From positions 157 through 64,156 of the forward strand of contig NZ_LMJL01000001.1 of the NCBI RefSeq assembly GCF_001429295.1: a DNA stretch of 64,000 nt, given 5' to 3'. A program made the translations under genes and the position numbers. Source of the stretch: Flavobacterium sp. Root935 (GTDB lineage Bacteria > Bacteroidota > Bacteroidia > Flavobacteriales > Flavobacteriaceae). Shown piece by piece: positions 35,458-43,587 of this stretch. Numbering within the stretch: position 1 is the first letter of the stretch; every line of letters begins with the position of its first letter. A model generated the notes under the pieces. It was not told the DNA's origin, ran no database searches, and saw only the letters and a program-made list of their open reading frames with translations.

Positions 35458-35546
35458 TTTGCCACAGATTAAAATGATTTACACAGATTTAAAATATCTC
35501 GATATTTTGAGATTAAATCTTTAAAATCATTTTAATCTGTGGCAAA
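35458..35546. repeat. Perfect 23-bp inverted repeat with TTTGCCAC ends
   Basis: 35458-35480 is the exact reverse complement of 35524-35546; 43 nt lie between. Ends read TTTGCCAC...GTGGCAAA. Inner sequence ACAGATTTAAAAT...ATTAAATCT adds partial pairing. See also 16178-16287 and 45013-45243. Confidence 0.9.
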
Positions 35547-35601
35547 ACTTTTTTTAGCAGGCGTAAAGTCATATTTTTTACCTTTACTAAAAATTTAAGT
35601 T

Positions 35602-36465
35602 TTGAAAATTAAAAAAGGAATTCGTTTTATTACATTAAAATCTGTTGGATCATACATTAACTTTTTGAGTTATGTGCGTCCGCAAAGAGCCACCGAACTT
35701 TCTTATGCACTTTTTAGCCAGCCGAGAGTTGGCAGACTACAAAAAGAAACACTTCCGAAAATTCTACGAAATACCGAAACAGAAATTTTTCATCATAACG
35801 AACATCATTTTCAAACCTATATCTGGAAAGGAAATGAAACCAAAATTTTATTAGTTCACGGCTGGGAAAGTAATGCTTCGCGCTGGAAAAAAACTTTACC
35901 GCATCTCCAAAAATCTGGAAGCACTATTATTGCAATTGATGCACCAGCACACGGACAAAGCAGTGGAAAAGAATTTAATGTGCCGCTTTATGCGGAGTTT
36001 ATTAATAAAGCGGTTGAAAAATACCAGCCCACAATTATTATCGGGCATTCTATCGGCGGCGCAGCTTGCATATATCATCAGTATTTATTTCCGAATACGA
36101 GTATTAATAAAATGGTAATTCTTGGTGCCCCGTCAGATTTAAAAACTTTGATTGATAATTATATTTCAATGCTGAGTCTGAACACTAGAATGTTATCACT
36201 CTTAGAAGGCAAATTCATAAATCGTTTTAACTTTAAACTAGAAGAATTTTCAGGACAAAAATTTGCATCCCAATTTACTATTTCAGGTTTCATTGCTCAT
36301 GATACTTCGGATAAAATTGTTGCTTTTGAAGAAGGAAAAAAAATCGCCAGTAATTGGAAAAACAGTCAGTTCATCGAAACAAGCGGTTTAGGCCACGGAA
36401 TGCATGATGATGAATTATATGAGAAAGTGATTGAGTTTTTGTTTTCTTCTGAAGGGTCAAAGTAA
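35602..36465 (+). CDS. Alpha/beta hydrolase
   Basis: 287 residues from a TTG start (no useful in-frame ATG exists in the first 150 codons). LLVHGWESNASRW (oxyanion region), IAIDAPAHGQSSGKE, and nucleophile Ser in IIIGHSIGGAAC (about 149-160). The C-terminal GLGHGMHDDELY carries the catalytic His. It has no signal peptide and is cytoplasmic. Its substrate is unknown; the architecture is that of serine esterases or lipases. It is probably transcribed alone after the repeat at 35458-35546. Confidence 0.85.
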   Translation: MKIKKGIRFITLKSVGSYINFLSYVRPQRATELSYALFSQPRVGRLQKETLPKILRNTETEIFHHNEHHFQTYIWKGNETKILLVHGWESNASRWKKTLPHLQKSGSTIIAIDAPAHGQSSGKEFNVPLYAEFINKAVEKYQPTIIIGHSIGGAACIYHQYLFPNTSINKMVILGAPSDLKTLIDNYISMLSLNTRMLSLLEGKFINRFNFKLEEFSGQKFASQFTISGFIAHDTSDKIVAFEEGKKIASNWKNSQFIETSGLGHGMHDDELYEKVIEFLFSSEGSK

Positions 36466-36530
36466 CAAAGACACAAAGTAGCAAAGGTTTTCTTCACATT
36501 TCACATTTCACATATAACGCATAACCAATA

Positions 36531-36575
36531 ACTTATAACTTATAACTTATAACTTATAACTTATAACTTATAACT
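36531..36575. repeat. Heptanucleotide tandem repeat (ACTTATA)6.4
   Basis: The unit ACTTATA is repeated six times plus three bases without error. It ends 8 bp before the ATG of the monooxygenase-fold gene, in the place of the promoter and ribosome-binding region. Confidence 0.95.
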
Positions 36576-36583
36576 CCAAACAA

Positions 36584-36928
36584 ATGATCGCCGTAATTTT
36601 TGAAGTCATTCCCAACGAAGGAAAAAAAGAAGAATATCTAGATATTGCTGCGAGTCTGCGTCCTGAATTGAATACTATTGATGGCTTTATTTCTATAGAA
36701 AGATTCCAAAGCTTGAATGACCCTGGAAAAATTTTGTCTTTATCCTTTTGGAGAGATGAAGAAAGTATTCAGCAATGGCGAAATCTCGAAATGCATCGTC
36801 ACGCGCAATCAAAAGGAAGAAATGGAATTTTCAAAGATTATCATTTACGAATTGCCACTGTAGTTAGGGATTATGGAATGTTTGAAAGAAAAGAAACTCC
36901 TGACGATAGTTCCATTTTTCATGACTGA
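36584..36928 (+). CDS. Antibiotic biosynthesis monooxygenase (ABM) domain protein
   Basis: 114 residues, dimeric alpha-beta barrel type. IAVIFEVIPNEGKKEEYLDIAASLRPELN, GFISIERFQSLNDPGKILSLSFWRDEESIQQWRN, and MHRHAQSKGRNGIF (about 1-85 overall) match ABM/YqjZ-like proteins. Such proteins oxidise quinones, bind heme or have unknown roles; no active-site Asn/Trp pair diagnostic of IsdG heme oxygenase is seen. Its start lies right behind the ACTTATA tandem repeat, which could affect expression. Confidence 0.8.
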   Translation: MIAVIFEVIPNEGKKEEYLDIAASLRPELNTIDGFISIERFQSLNDPGKILSLSFWRDEESIQQWRNLEMHRHAQSKGRNGIFKDYHLRIATVVRDYGMFERKETPDDSSIFHD

Positions 36929-37054
36929 GAAAAGGTGCAAAGGTTCATAGAAACAAAGTTTTTTTAGATTCTGAGTTGCTAGGATTCTAAGTTTTGCTTA
37001 ATAAAATCTAAAATTCTAAGAAGTCTAACAATCTAAGAAGTCCTAAATTTTAGC

Positions 37055-37062
37055 TACTTTTG
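37055..37062 (+). promoter_or_regulatory. -7 promoter box of rluF
   Basis: TACTTTTG matches TAnnTTTG exactly and ends only 4 bp before the ATG at 37067. Transcription would start at or very near the start codon. Confidence 0.55.
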
Positions 37063-37066
37063 CAGT

Positions 37067-37915
37067 ATGGAAGAAAATCTAAAACGTCTTAATAAATTTA
37101 TTGGTGAAACGGGTTATTGTTCTCGTCGTGAAGCCGATAAATTAATCGAAGAAGGACGCGTAACAATAAATGGCGCTGTGCCAGAAATGGGGACTAAAGT
37201 TTCTCCACAAGATGAAGTGCGTATTGACGGAAAACTAATTGTTGAAAAACATGAAAAATTGGTTTATCTGGCATTTAACAAACCAGTCGGAATTGAGTGC
37301 ACAACCAATCTTGAGGTTAAAAATAATATCGTAGACTATATTAATTATCCGAAACGTATTTTTCCAATCGGAAGATTGGATAAAGCAAGTGAAGGGTTAA
37401 TTTTCATGACAAATGATGGTGACATCGTCAACAAAATTCTACGCGCCAGAAACAATCACGAAAAAGAATATACCGTTACTGTTGACAGACCTATTACAGA
37501 TCGTTTTATTCAGCGTATGGGAAATGGTGTTCCGATTCTGGACACTGTTACCAAAAAGTGTAAAGTAGAACAAATCAGTAAATATACCTTTAAAATCATT
37601 TTAACGCAGGGATTAAACCGCCAAATTAGAAGAATGGCAGAATATCTCGGTTACGAAGTAACGGCGCTTAAACGTATCCGAATTATCAATATTTCTTTAG
37701 ATGTTCCTGTCGGACGTTATCGCGATTTAACTGATGATGAGATAAAAGAATTAAATCAGTTAATTGAACCATCGAGTAAAACTGAAGAAGCAAGTTTTCC
37801 TAAAGTGGAAAACCTGAATAAAAATTTAAATCAAAGTTCAAATCAAAATTCAAGTCGAAGAACAACGTTTATTTCTAAGCATGATCCTCGATTTAAAAAA
37901 AGAGGAGATAATTAA
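37067..37915 (+). CDS. rluF: 23S rRNA pseudouridine synthase RluF-type
   Basis: 282 residues. S4 RNA-binding domain (about 5-60: [26 protein letters not shown] by position). The catalytic domain has [22 protein letters not shown] (catalytic D105) and [16 protein letters not shown]. The [20 protein letters not shown] arrangement matches RluF rather than RluB/RluE. A Ser/Asn-rich basic tail ends it (about 245-282). It isomerises U2604 in E. coli numbering; the target here is inferred. It converges with the unknown gene at 37958. Confidence 0.9.
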   Translation: MEENLKRLNKFIGETGYCSRREADKLIEEGRVTINGAVPEMGTKVSPQDEVRIDGKLIVEKHEKLVYLAFNKPVGIECTTNLEVKNNIVDYINYPKRIFPIGRLDKASEGLIFMTNDGDIVNKILRARNNHEKEYTVTVDRPITDRFIQRMGNGVPILDTVTKKCKVEQISKYTFKIILTQGLNRQIRRMAEYLGYEVTALKRIRIINISLDVPVGRYRDLTDDEIKELNQLIEPSSKTEEASFPKVENLNKNLNQSSNQNSSRRTTFISKHDPRFKKRGDN

Positions 37916-37920
37916 ATATC

Positions 37921-37953
37921 AAAAGTCCCATTCTTTGCTAGAATGGGACTTTT
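37921..37953. terminator. Bidirectional intrinsic terminator
   Basis: A 14-bp inverted repeat (37921-37934 with 37940-37953) with A/T ends lies between the convergent rluF and the gene ending at 37958. Confidence 0.88.
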
Positions 37954-37957
37954 GGGC

Positions 37958-38656
37958 TTATTGGCTTATAATTTTATCAATCTTATCATGAAGATTTTTC
38001 TTTATCCAAATATTCATTTCTGCTTTATTCTTAGAATCACTAGCGTGCATAGGAGATTCTTCATTAATTAAAACCTTATCATGATCTAGATCAATCAAAG
38101 AATGATAAAGTCCTCCTCTTTGCATTATTAGATAATGATTTTTTATAAAAATCTTAACTCCATCTACATTTTTTGGACCTTCATCATAATTGAAACACAC
38201 AAAATTAAAATTAGCATTTTCACCTCTTTTATTTCTAGCATTTTCCACTACCTGCTTGTCAATTTTTTCTAAATTTTTCCATTTTCCTCTTTGCCATTTT
38301 AGAATACACCATTCCGTATCATCGAAACCCGCCATAGAAAAATATAAAACATATGTTTCATTTTTATAATTTACATCTTGCTGATACAAATAATCTTTAA
38401 AATATGACTTTAAAAGATTCACTTTAATATCTAAATATAAATTTTGCCCAGCTTCGTTTAATTTGTTTTCTCCATTCTTTTTATATTTTTTACTAAGTTT
38501 TAAATTGTGGTCTAAAAGCCCTTTTTCTTGACTTTTTTTAATTTCAGCTTTTTCAAAAAGAGAAAAGTAATAATCAACACTTCGATATCTTAAATTCTGA
38601 GAATTTGTAACAAATGAAACAATAAACAATATTGAAAAAATAGAAACCCTCCTCAT
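37958..38656 (-). CDS. Secreted protein of unknown function
   Basis: 232 residues. Signal peptide (about 1-20, ending NSQ). The rest is polar and basic with many aromatic residues (FSMAGFDDTEWCILKWQRGKWK near 108-129; FVCFNYDEGPKNVDGVKIF). I do not recognise a family. The start codon follows the stop of the DUF4153/4173-type gene with no gap, so they are one operon. It is the last gene of the winged-helix-regulated cluster and could be its periplasmic component. Confidence 0.7.
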   Translation of the reverse strand: MRRVSIFSILFIVSFVTNSQNLRYRSVDYYFSLFEKAEIKKSQEKGLLDHNLKLSKKYKKNGENKLNEAGQNLYLDIKVNLLKSYFKDYLYQQDVNYKNETYVLYFSMAGFDDTEWCILKWQRGKWKNLEKIDKQVVENARNKRGENANFNFVCFNYDEGPKNVDGVKIFIKNHYLIMQRGGLYHSLIDLDHDKVLINEESPMHASDSKNKAEMNIWIKKNLHDKIDKIISQ

Positions 38657-40048
38657 TTACTTATTCTTTTCATTCAAAAACTCATAATACAAAGCTTTAG
38701 ATAAAAAGTTTGCATTTTGATAATTTGAAATCAATTCTTCTCTTACCGCTTCTGCATATTTTCCATCTAAATTATTTTTTCTAAGATATTCGCGTCGCGC
38801 ATCGTCATTAAAATTTAATCCGCTTAAAAAAACGGGCTCTACTCCTTTGTTTACAGAAATATTATAGTTTGTAATGAGACTTCCCCAATTTACATAACTG
38901 CATAACAGAATTGTTCCATAGAAATACCAAATCATTTGATTGAAAAGGTAAGCATTCGTTTTCTGATTGCGAATTTTTTGAAGTGAAACAACTAATCCAA
39001 TAATTGCCAAAATTAGAAAAGCATAAACTCCCAGTCTCTTATAAGTTAGGCCATAGAAAGAAACGTATTCTGAGTTTTTGATAATGGCACTTATAATTAA
39101 AATCACATTTAGGATAATCCAAAATTTTGCTAATTTTTTCAGAGAAGAGGCTTTCTCATCAAAGTTAAAACCACCCTTAAAGTAAAACAAAATTACGCCA
39201 ACAGCCATAAGAATTGAAAAGATCACTGCATTTACACGCTCATGTATATCTGAACTTAAATTTGTCTTTTCCACCACTTCAAAAAATTGCTCATAATTGT
39301 AAGTTCCAATAAAAACCAAAAGCATGATATTCAATAAAACCAATGTGATTTCACCGCTTTTTCTCTCAAAATCAAGATCTAGAAATGAAAATGTACTTTG
39401 ATTTTTTACTTCAGAAATATTGGTAAAATCATTATTTAATTTTGGATTGTACTCGTAACAAACATCGGGCACCCAATAATTCCAAAAACTGAACGAGATA
39501 TAAAATCCCAAAATGCACATTGCAATTAATTGTGGTAAATTAATATCCAATTCATAATCTGTAAATAATGAAGAGAAATGATCACTTCCGAAAGAATAAA
39601 CAATAAAAAACAATCCTAAGAAGATCACTGGAATAAGAACAAAGGCAACTAGTTTTTTAGCAAAATCATTATGGATTTTTCTTTCTGGAAGCCATTGCTT
39701 AAAGATAAAAATTCGGCCAATAGAAGTAAATCCGTTTAAGACTATTAGAGGGAAAACCTGAATCATTTTAAGTTCTCCATCTTGGGTTTTGAATTGTAAA
39801 AAGAGGATTGATAATGCTAAAGCAAAAAAAGATGCCGCGTCGCCATACCATGCAAAAGCGAAACAAGATAAAATTGAAGTCATTACGAGAACAAGATGTG
39901 ATCGGTCTACAAACTTTTCCTGAAAGAAATAACTAATCAAAAGCGTTAGCAAAACGCCAAATATAGAAATATTGATTCCAACAGATTCGTTGTAAAAAAG
40001 CAGTATAAAAACTGCTGTACAAGCTAAGATAATTTGATGTTTTTTCAT
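38657..40048 (-). CDS. DUF4153/DUF4173-type integral membrane protein
   Basis: 463 residues from the ATG at 40048; a TTG at 40081 would run into the operator-like site and is rejected. About 12 membrane helices; conserved pieces RIFIFKQWLPER, YKRLGVYAFLILAIIGL and NWGSLITNYNISV. It resembles bacteroidal DUF4153/4173 proteins, though I cannot settle which. The last ~60 residues are soluble (ARREYLRKNNLDGKYAEAVREELIS). Role unknown. An operator-like site (40063-40084) lies 15 bp upstream of the start. It is co-transcribed with the secreted protein gene that follows. Confidence 0.72.
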   Translation of the reverse strand: MKKHQIILACTAVFILLFYNESVGINISIFGVLLTLLISYFFQEKFVDRSHLVLVMTSILSCFAFAWYGDAASFFALALSILFLQFKTQDGELKMIQVFPLIVLNGFTSIGRIFIFKQWLPERKIHNDFAKKLVAFVLIPVIFLGLFFIVYSFGSDHFSSLFTDYELDINLPQLIAMCILGFYISFSFWNYWVPDVCYEYNPKLNNDFTNISEVKNQSTFSFLDLDFERKSGEITLVLLNIMLLVFIGTYNYEQFFEVVEKTNLSSDIHERVNAVIFSILMAVGVILFYFKGGFNFDEKASSLKKLAKFWIILNVILIISAIIKNSEYVSFYGLTYKRLGVYAFLILAIIGLVVSLQKIRNQKTNAYLFNQMIWYFYGTILLCSYVNWGSLITNYNISVNKGVEPVFLSGLNFNDDARREYLRKNNLDGKYAEAVREELISNYQNANFLSKALYYEFLNEKNK

Positions 40049-40062
40049 GATTGATAAATTTA

Positions 40063-40084
40063 AAAGTACTTTGCAATTCAAAGT
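40063..40084 (-). promoter_or_regulatory. Operator-like site 2 (ACTTTG-N5-CAAAGT)
   Basis: The 22 bp AAAGTACTTTG...CAAAGT contain two overlapping inverted repeats: AAAGTACTTT and ACTTTG-N5-CAAAGT. It agrees with site 1 (41022-41043) at 20 of 22 positions, and lies between the winged-helix gene and the next gene. Confidence 0.7.
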
Positions 40085-40107
40085 GTTTAGATAAAAAAAT
40101 AGAGTTA

Positions 40108-40398
40108 TTATGATTTCATTAATTTTTCAAGGTAAGATAAATGCTCTTTAAAGGCAGCGCGCCCTAAATCTGTCACTTGATAGGATGTTTTGGGCTTTTT
40201 GCCAACAAATTCTTTTTTTACTTCTATATAACCCGCTTTTTCAAGAGCAGAGGAATGACTCGCTAAATTACCATCAGTGATATTTAAAAGTGTCTTCATC
40301 TCGGTAAAATCTACCCAGTCGTTAACCATCAGAACGGACATAATACCCAGTCTGACACGGCTTTCAAAATCTTTATTTAGTTTATCAATAATTCCCAT
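40108..40398 (-). CDS. Winged-helix transcriptional regulator (HTH_34-like)
   Basis: 96 residues. The start MGIIDKLNKDFESRVRLGIMSVL, a recognition region WVDFTEMKTLLNITDGNLASHSSALEKAGYI and the wing EFVGKKPKTSYQVTDLG (about 1-23, 28-58, 63-79) match small winged-helix regulators of the HTH_34/PadR-like group in Bacteroidota. It lies 4 bp after the four-helix membrane protein gene and upstream of the DUF4153/4173-type gene. The two identical-looking operators flanking this position suggest it regulates its own cluster. Confidence 0.88.
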   Translation of the reverse strand: MGIIDKLNKDFESRVRLGIMSVLMVNDWVDFTEMKTLLNITDGNLASHSSALEKAGYIEVKKEFVGKKPKTSYQVTDLGRAAFKEHLSYLEKLMKS

Positions 40399-40402
40399 TG
40401 GG

Positions 40403-41017
40403 TTATTTGTATTTTTTGAACATCACTAATCCGTATACAATATGCAGGATTCCGAATCCTAAAATCCAGAAAATCAAACCATATCCTATATAAAAAAGTG
40501 AAATACATCCTAAAATCAGTTCCGAAAAACCAAGATATTTTATATCTGAAAATGTATATTTTTCTGCGTTTATAACGGCTAATCCGTAAAATATTAATGT
40601 CGATGGTGCCACTAAACCAAAATAACCATGGTACATCATTGCCAAGCAAAACACTCCACCAGCTAAAAGTGGAACAGCTAGATTGAACAACATCTTTTTT
40701 GTTGCTGAAGTCCAAATCGGCAGATTGTATTTTCTACTTTTTCTAATAGTAAAAAATATCCCGAACAAGAATGCAAATACTAAAATTGTAATTCCGATCC
40801 AGAACAACTCTGAAACAAGATTAGCTGAATATAATCTATGTTCATCATTTAGATAATCCATTCCATTTGCTTTGAACAACTGGTAAACATAGATTCCGCC
40901 AATTAAAGCCGAAAGACCAGCGAAAACTCCTGAAAGTCCGCTTAACGATATAAATCTTGAAGAGCGCTCCATCATGGAACGAATATGTGCTAAATCTTCT
41001 TGGTGCTTTTGATTCAT
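40403..41017 (-). CDS. Multipass membrane protein of unknown function (first gene of regulator cluster)
   Basis: 204 residues. A short cytoplasmic start (HQEDLAHIRSMMERSSRFIS) precedes six hydrophobic segments. The end is LHIVYGLVMFKKYK. The pattern SSRFISLSGLSGVFAG recurs in membrane proteins placed before small winged-helix regulators in this phylum, as I recall. No enzymatic motif is visible. The gene starts 21 bp after a full consensus promoter with an embedded operator. Confidence 0.75.
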   Translation of the reverse strand: MNQKHQEDLAHIRSMMERSSRFISLSGLSGVFAGLSALIGGIYVYQLFKANGMDYLNDEHRLYSANLVSELFWIGITILVFAFLFGIFFTIRKSRKYNLPIWTSATKKMLFNLAVPLLAGGVFCLAMMYHGYFGLVAPSTLIFYGLAVINAEKYTFSDIKYLGFSELILGCISLFYIGYGLIFWILGFGILHIVYGLVMFKKYK

Positions 41018-41021
41018 AATT

Positions 41022-41043
41022 AAAGTACTTTGCGATACAAAGT
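41022..41043 (-). promoter_or_regulatory. Operator-like site 1 (ACTTTG-N5-CAAAGT)
   Basis: Same palindromic 22 bp as at 40063-40084 with two changes. It overlaps the -7 box and likely start site of the cluster promoter, the place expected for a repressor. Confidence 0.75.
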
Positions 41044-41067
41044 TATTATTTATTTTGAATTGACAAA
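41038..41067 (-). promoter_or_regulatory. Promoter of the winged-helix regulator cluster
   Basis: On the minus strand TTTG (41067-41064), 18 bp, then TAACTTTG (41045-41038), a full match to TTTG-N17/23-TAnnTTTG. Confidence 0.75.
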
Positions 41068-41142
41068 TGAAAAAATGATTTTTTTTATTTCAACAAGACT
41101 TAACAGGGTTTAAAACTTGTTAGGTCTATTATTCGCAAAGCT

Positions 41143-41256
41143 GCGTGAGGGATAGGAGCAAGCTACCAAAGTAGTGCGGATAGCCCGACCGGGTTTGCAG
41201 AAAGGCGCACATACGCACAAAGATTGGTGCGCCTTTTTGCAAACGTGGTCACGCCC
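41143..41256 (+). ncRNA. GC-rich structured element, candidate Flavo-1-like RNA or repeat
   Basis: A GC-rich island in AT-rich DNA. GCGTGA (41143-41148) pairs with TCACGC (41249-41254). GCTAC (41162-41166) can pair with GTAGT (41171-41175). GTTTGCA (41193-41199) pairs with TGCAAAC (41238-41244), and AAAGGCGCAC (41201-41210) with GTGCGCCTTT (41227-41236), a stem of about 18 bp. The segments GCGTGAGGGATAG and GCGGATAGCCCGACC recur in Flavobacteriia intergenic DNA as I recall; they may be the Flavo-1 RNA motif. Strand of transcription is uncertain, as both flanking genes are on -. Confidence 0.45.
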
Positions 41257-41318
41257 AAATTATAAAAACGAAAAAGCCCATTCTTAACGAACAGACTTTT
41301 ACTATTTTGAATTTTAAA

Positions 41319-42245
41319 TTAAAACCATCTTCTTCTTTTGAATAAAAACACTCCGAAAGAAGATAAAATAATAGAAACTAAAAGCAGAATCCAGATTCCG
41401 TATTTGCTTTCTTCTAATCCGTTTGGCACGTTCATTCCGTACAAACTGGCGATTAGGGTTGGAATCATTAATATGATCGAAATGGAGGTCATCTGCTTCA
41501 TGATATTGTTCATGTTATTTGAAATAACCGAAGCATAAGCGTCCATCATTCCGGTTAGGATGTTGTTGTAAATATTGGCCGTATCCTGCGCCTGATTTAA
41601 TTCGATTTCGACATCTTCTAGTAATTCAGGATCGTAATTGGCTTTGTGCGCTTTTAAGTTTTTAATTCTTTGAAACAAAACATCATTTGCTTTTAAAGAG
41701 GTTATAAAGAATACAAAACATTTTTCGATTTGAAGCAGGGCCTGTAATTCTTCATTTTTAATAGATTTCTCTAAATTATCTTCTGCCAGTTTTATTTTTT
41801 GATTGATTTGTTTCAGATATTTTAAGTACCAAACGCTTGATGATAAAAGTAATCTTAGCACCAAATTGAAATTATCTTCGATTTCGATGTTTTTACGTTG
41901 CGAATAAGCAACGAAATCTTTTATTATTTCTGTTTTATAAAAGCTGATTGTGACACAAATATCGTCTTTAAAAATTATTCCGAGAGGGACTGTATGAAAA
42001 GGTATTTTGATATCACCACTTTTAATGGGGATTCGCATGATTATCAATGTCCAGCCATCTTCGACTTCTATACGAGGTCTTTCGTCGATATCTTCAATAT
42101 CATTATAAAATGCTTCGGGAATTTGAAGTTCTTCTAGTAAGTAGTTTTTTTCTGTTTCTGTTGGAGATTCGATATGAATCCAGCAATTAGAAGTCCATTT
42201 TGGGATTTCGATCAATCCGTTGTTGTTTGTGTAAAAGGCTTTCAT
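41319..42245 (-). CDS. corA: CorA-family magnesium/divalent cation transporter
   Basis: 308 residues from the ATG at 42245; the frame extends to a TTG at 42287 but the ATG suits the family start MKAFY. Soluble domain 1-240 with long helices, then two C-terminal membrane helices (about 248-300) with the diagnostic selectivity motif YGMNVPNG between them. It forms a homopentameric channel for Mg2+ and similar ions. Its 3' end borders the structured element. It is apparently monocistronic. No Mg-sensing leader was recognised. Confidence 0.93.
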   Translation of the reverse strand: MKAFYTNNNGLIEIPKWTSNCWIHIESPTETEKNYLLEELQIPEAFYNDIEDIDERPRIEVEDGWTLIIMRIPIKSGDIKIPFHTVPLGIIFKDDICVTISFYKTEIIKDFVAYSQRKNIEIEDNFNLVLRLLLSSSVWYLKYLKQINQKIKLAEDNLEKSIKNEELQALLQIEKCFVFFITSLKANDVLFQRIKNLKAHKANYDPELLEDVEIELNQAQDTANIYNNILTGMMDAYASVISNNMNNIMKQMTSISIILMIPTLIASLYGMNVPNGLEESKYGIWILLLVSIILSSFGVFLFKRRRWF

Positions 42246-42522
42246 TTCAAAATACAGGATTTTATCGCAGCATTTTGAAATTTTCAAAAGCTGCTTAATT
42301 TAATACTAACGAATAATAATAATCGTCCATTTGGAGAAGTGTTTTTTAAGTGGTGCAAAAGTATCCTTTATTTTTAAGAACCGAAACTTTAAATTATTAA
42401 TAATATATTAAAATGGTGCTTTTAAGTGGTTTTTAAACACATAGAATCATAGATATGCTAGTTTTGAAAAGGCATTTCATTTGTATCAATTCACATAACT
42501 ATGGTGTTAGAAAGCTTATCAC

Positions 42523-42550
42523 AAAAAAAAGCCTGTTCAATTGAACAGGC
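42523..42550 (-). terminator. Intrinsic terminator of folD
   Basis: A perfect 20-bp palindrome (42531-42550, arms GCCTGTTCAA/TTGAACAGGC) is followed on the minus strand by eight T. The folD stop is 22 bp upstream. Confidence 0.88.
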
Positions 42551-42572
42551 TCTTTATTATTTTGAAACAAGA

Positions 42573-43460
42573 TTACTTATTTTTTGCGCTTCTCATTTTT
42601 CTTGCTAATAGTGTATTTTTAAGTAACATAGCAATTGTCATTGGTCCTACTCCACCTGGAACTGGTGTAATGAAAGATGCTTTTTTGCTTACTCCGTCAA
42701 AATCTACGTCACCCTTGATAACGTATCCTTTTGCGTTTGATGCATCTTCCACACGAGTAATTCCCACATCAATAACTGTTACTCCATCTTTTACCATGTC
42801 AGCTTTTAAAAATTCTGGAACACCTAAAGCTGTAATAATGATATCGGCGTTTTTAGTGAATTCGGCTAAGTCTTTTGTACGGCTGTGAGTTAACGTAACT
42901 GTCGAATCACCTGGATTTCCTTTACGGCTCATTAAAATACTCATTGGTCGTCCTACGATATGGCTTCTTCCAATTACAACGGTATGTTTTCCTGCAGTTT
43001 CTACTTTGTAACGCTCTAGCAATTCCATAATTCCAAATGGTGTTGCTGGAATAAAACTTTCCATTTCAAGAGCCATTCTTCCAAAGTTAGTTGGATGAAA
43101 TCCGTCAACGTCTTTATCTGGATCGATTGCTAATAAGATTTTTTGCTCATCAATATGTTTTGGCAACGGTAGCTGAACGATATATCCGTCTAGATTATCA
43201 TCTTCGTTTAACTCTTTTATTTTTTCCAGCAGTTCTTCTTCGGTAATGGTTTCTGGCAGACTTACTAAAGTTGAATCAAATCCGATTTCCTGACATGATT
43301 TTACTTTACTTCCTACGTAAGTTAAACTTGCGCCATTATTTCCAACTAAAACTGCTGCTAAATGAGGCACTTTTCCTCCAGCTGCTTTTATAGATTGAAC
43401 TTCGGCTGCAATTTCGTTTTTAATGTCGTTAGATGTTTTTTTACCGTCTAGTAGCTGCAT
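42573..43460 (-). CDS. folD: Bifunctional methylenetetrahydrofolate dehydrogenase/methenyltetrahydrofolate cyclohydrolase
   Basis: 295 residues. [15 protein letters not shown] carries the Tyr and catalytic Lys. [25 protein letters not shown] and [11 protein letters not shown] are the diagnostic blocks. The usual PCTPxG reads PATPFG. It interconverts methylene-, methenyl- and formyl-THF in the cytoplasm. It lies downstream of ffh on the same strand across 127 bp without a terminator, so read-through is possible. Confidence 0.95.
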   Translation of the reverse strand: MQLLDGKKTSNDIKNEIAAEVQSIKAAGGKVPHLAAVLVGNNGASLTYVGSKVKSCQEIGFDSTLVSLPETITEEELLEKIKELNEDDNLDGYIVQLPLPKHIDEQKILLAIDPDKDVDGFHPTNFGRMALEMESFIPATPFGIMELLERYKVETAGKHTVVIGRSHIVGRPMSILMSRKGNPGDSTVTLTHSRTKDLAEFTKNADIIITALGVPEFLKADMVKDGVTVIDVGITRVEDASNAKGYVIKGDVDFDGVSKKASFITPVPGGVGPMTIAMLLKNTLLARKMRSAKNK

Positions 43461-43587
43461 TGTTTTCTAAAAGTTAAATGTTCTAAGTTAAAAGTGAGAA
43501 GTTAATCTCTTATATTAATTCAATTATAAAATTTAAGGTCTAAAATTCCAGCGTATAACTTGAAACTTTAAACCTTAAACTTTTATT

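Noticed and set aside
36531..36575. ACTTATA array as a CRISPR
   Set aside because: The units are 7 bp and contiguous with no spacers and no cas genes nearby; it is a simple tandem repeat.
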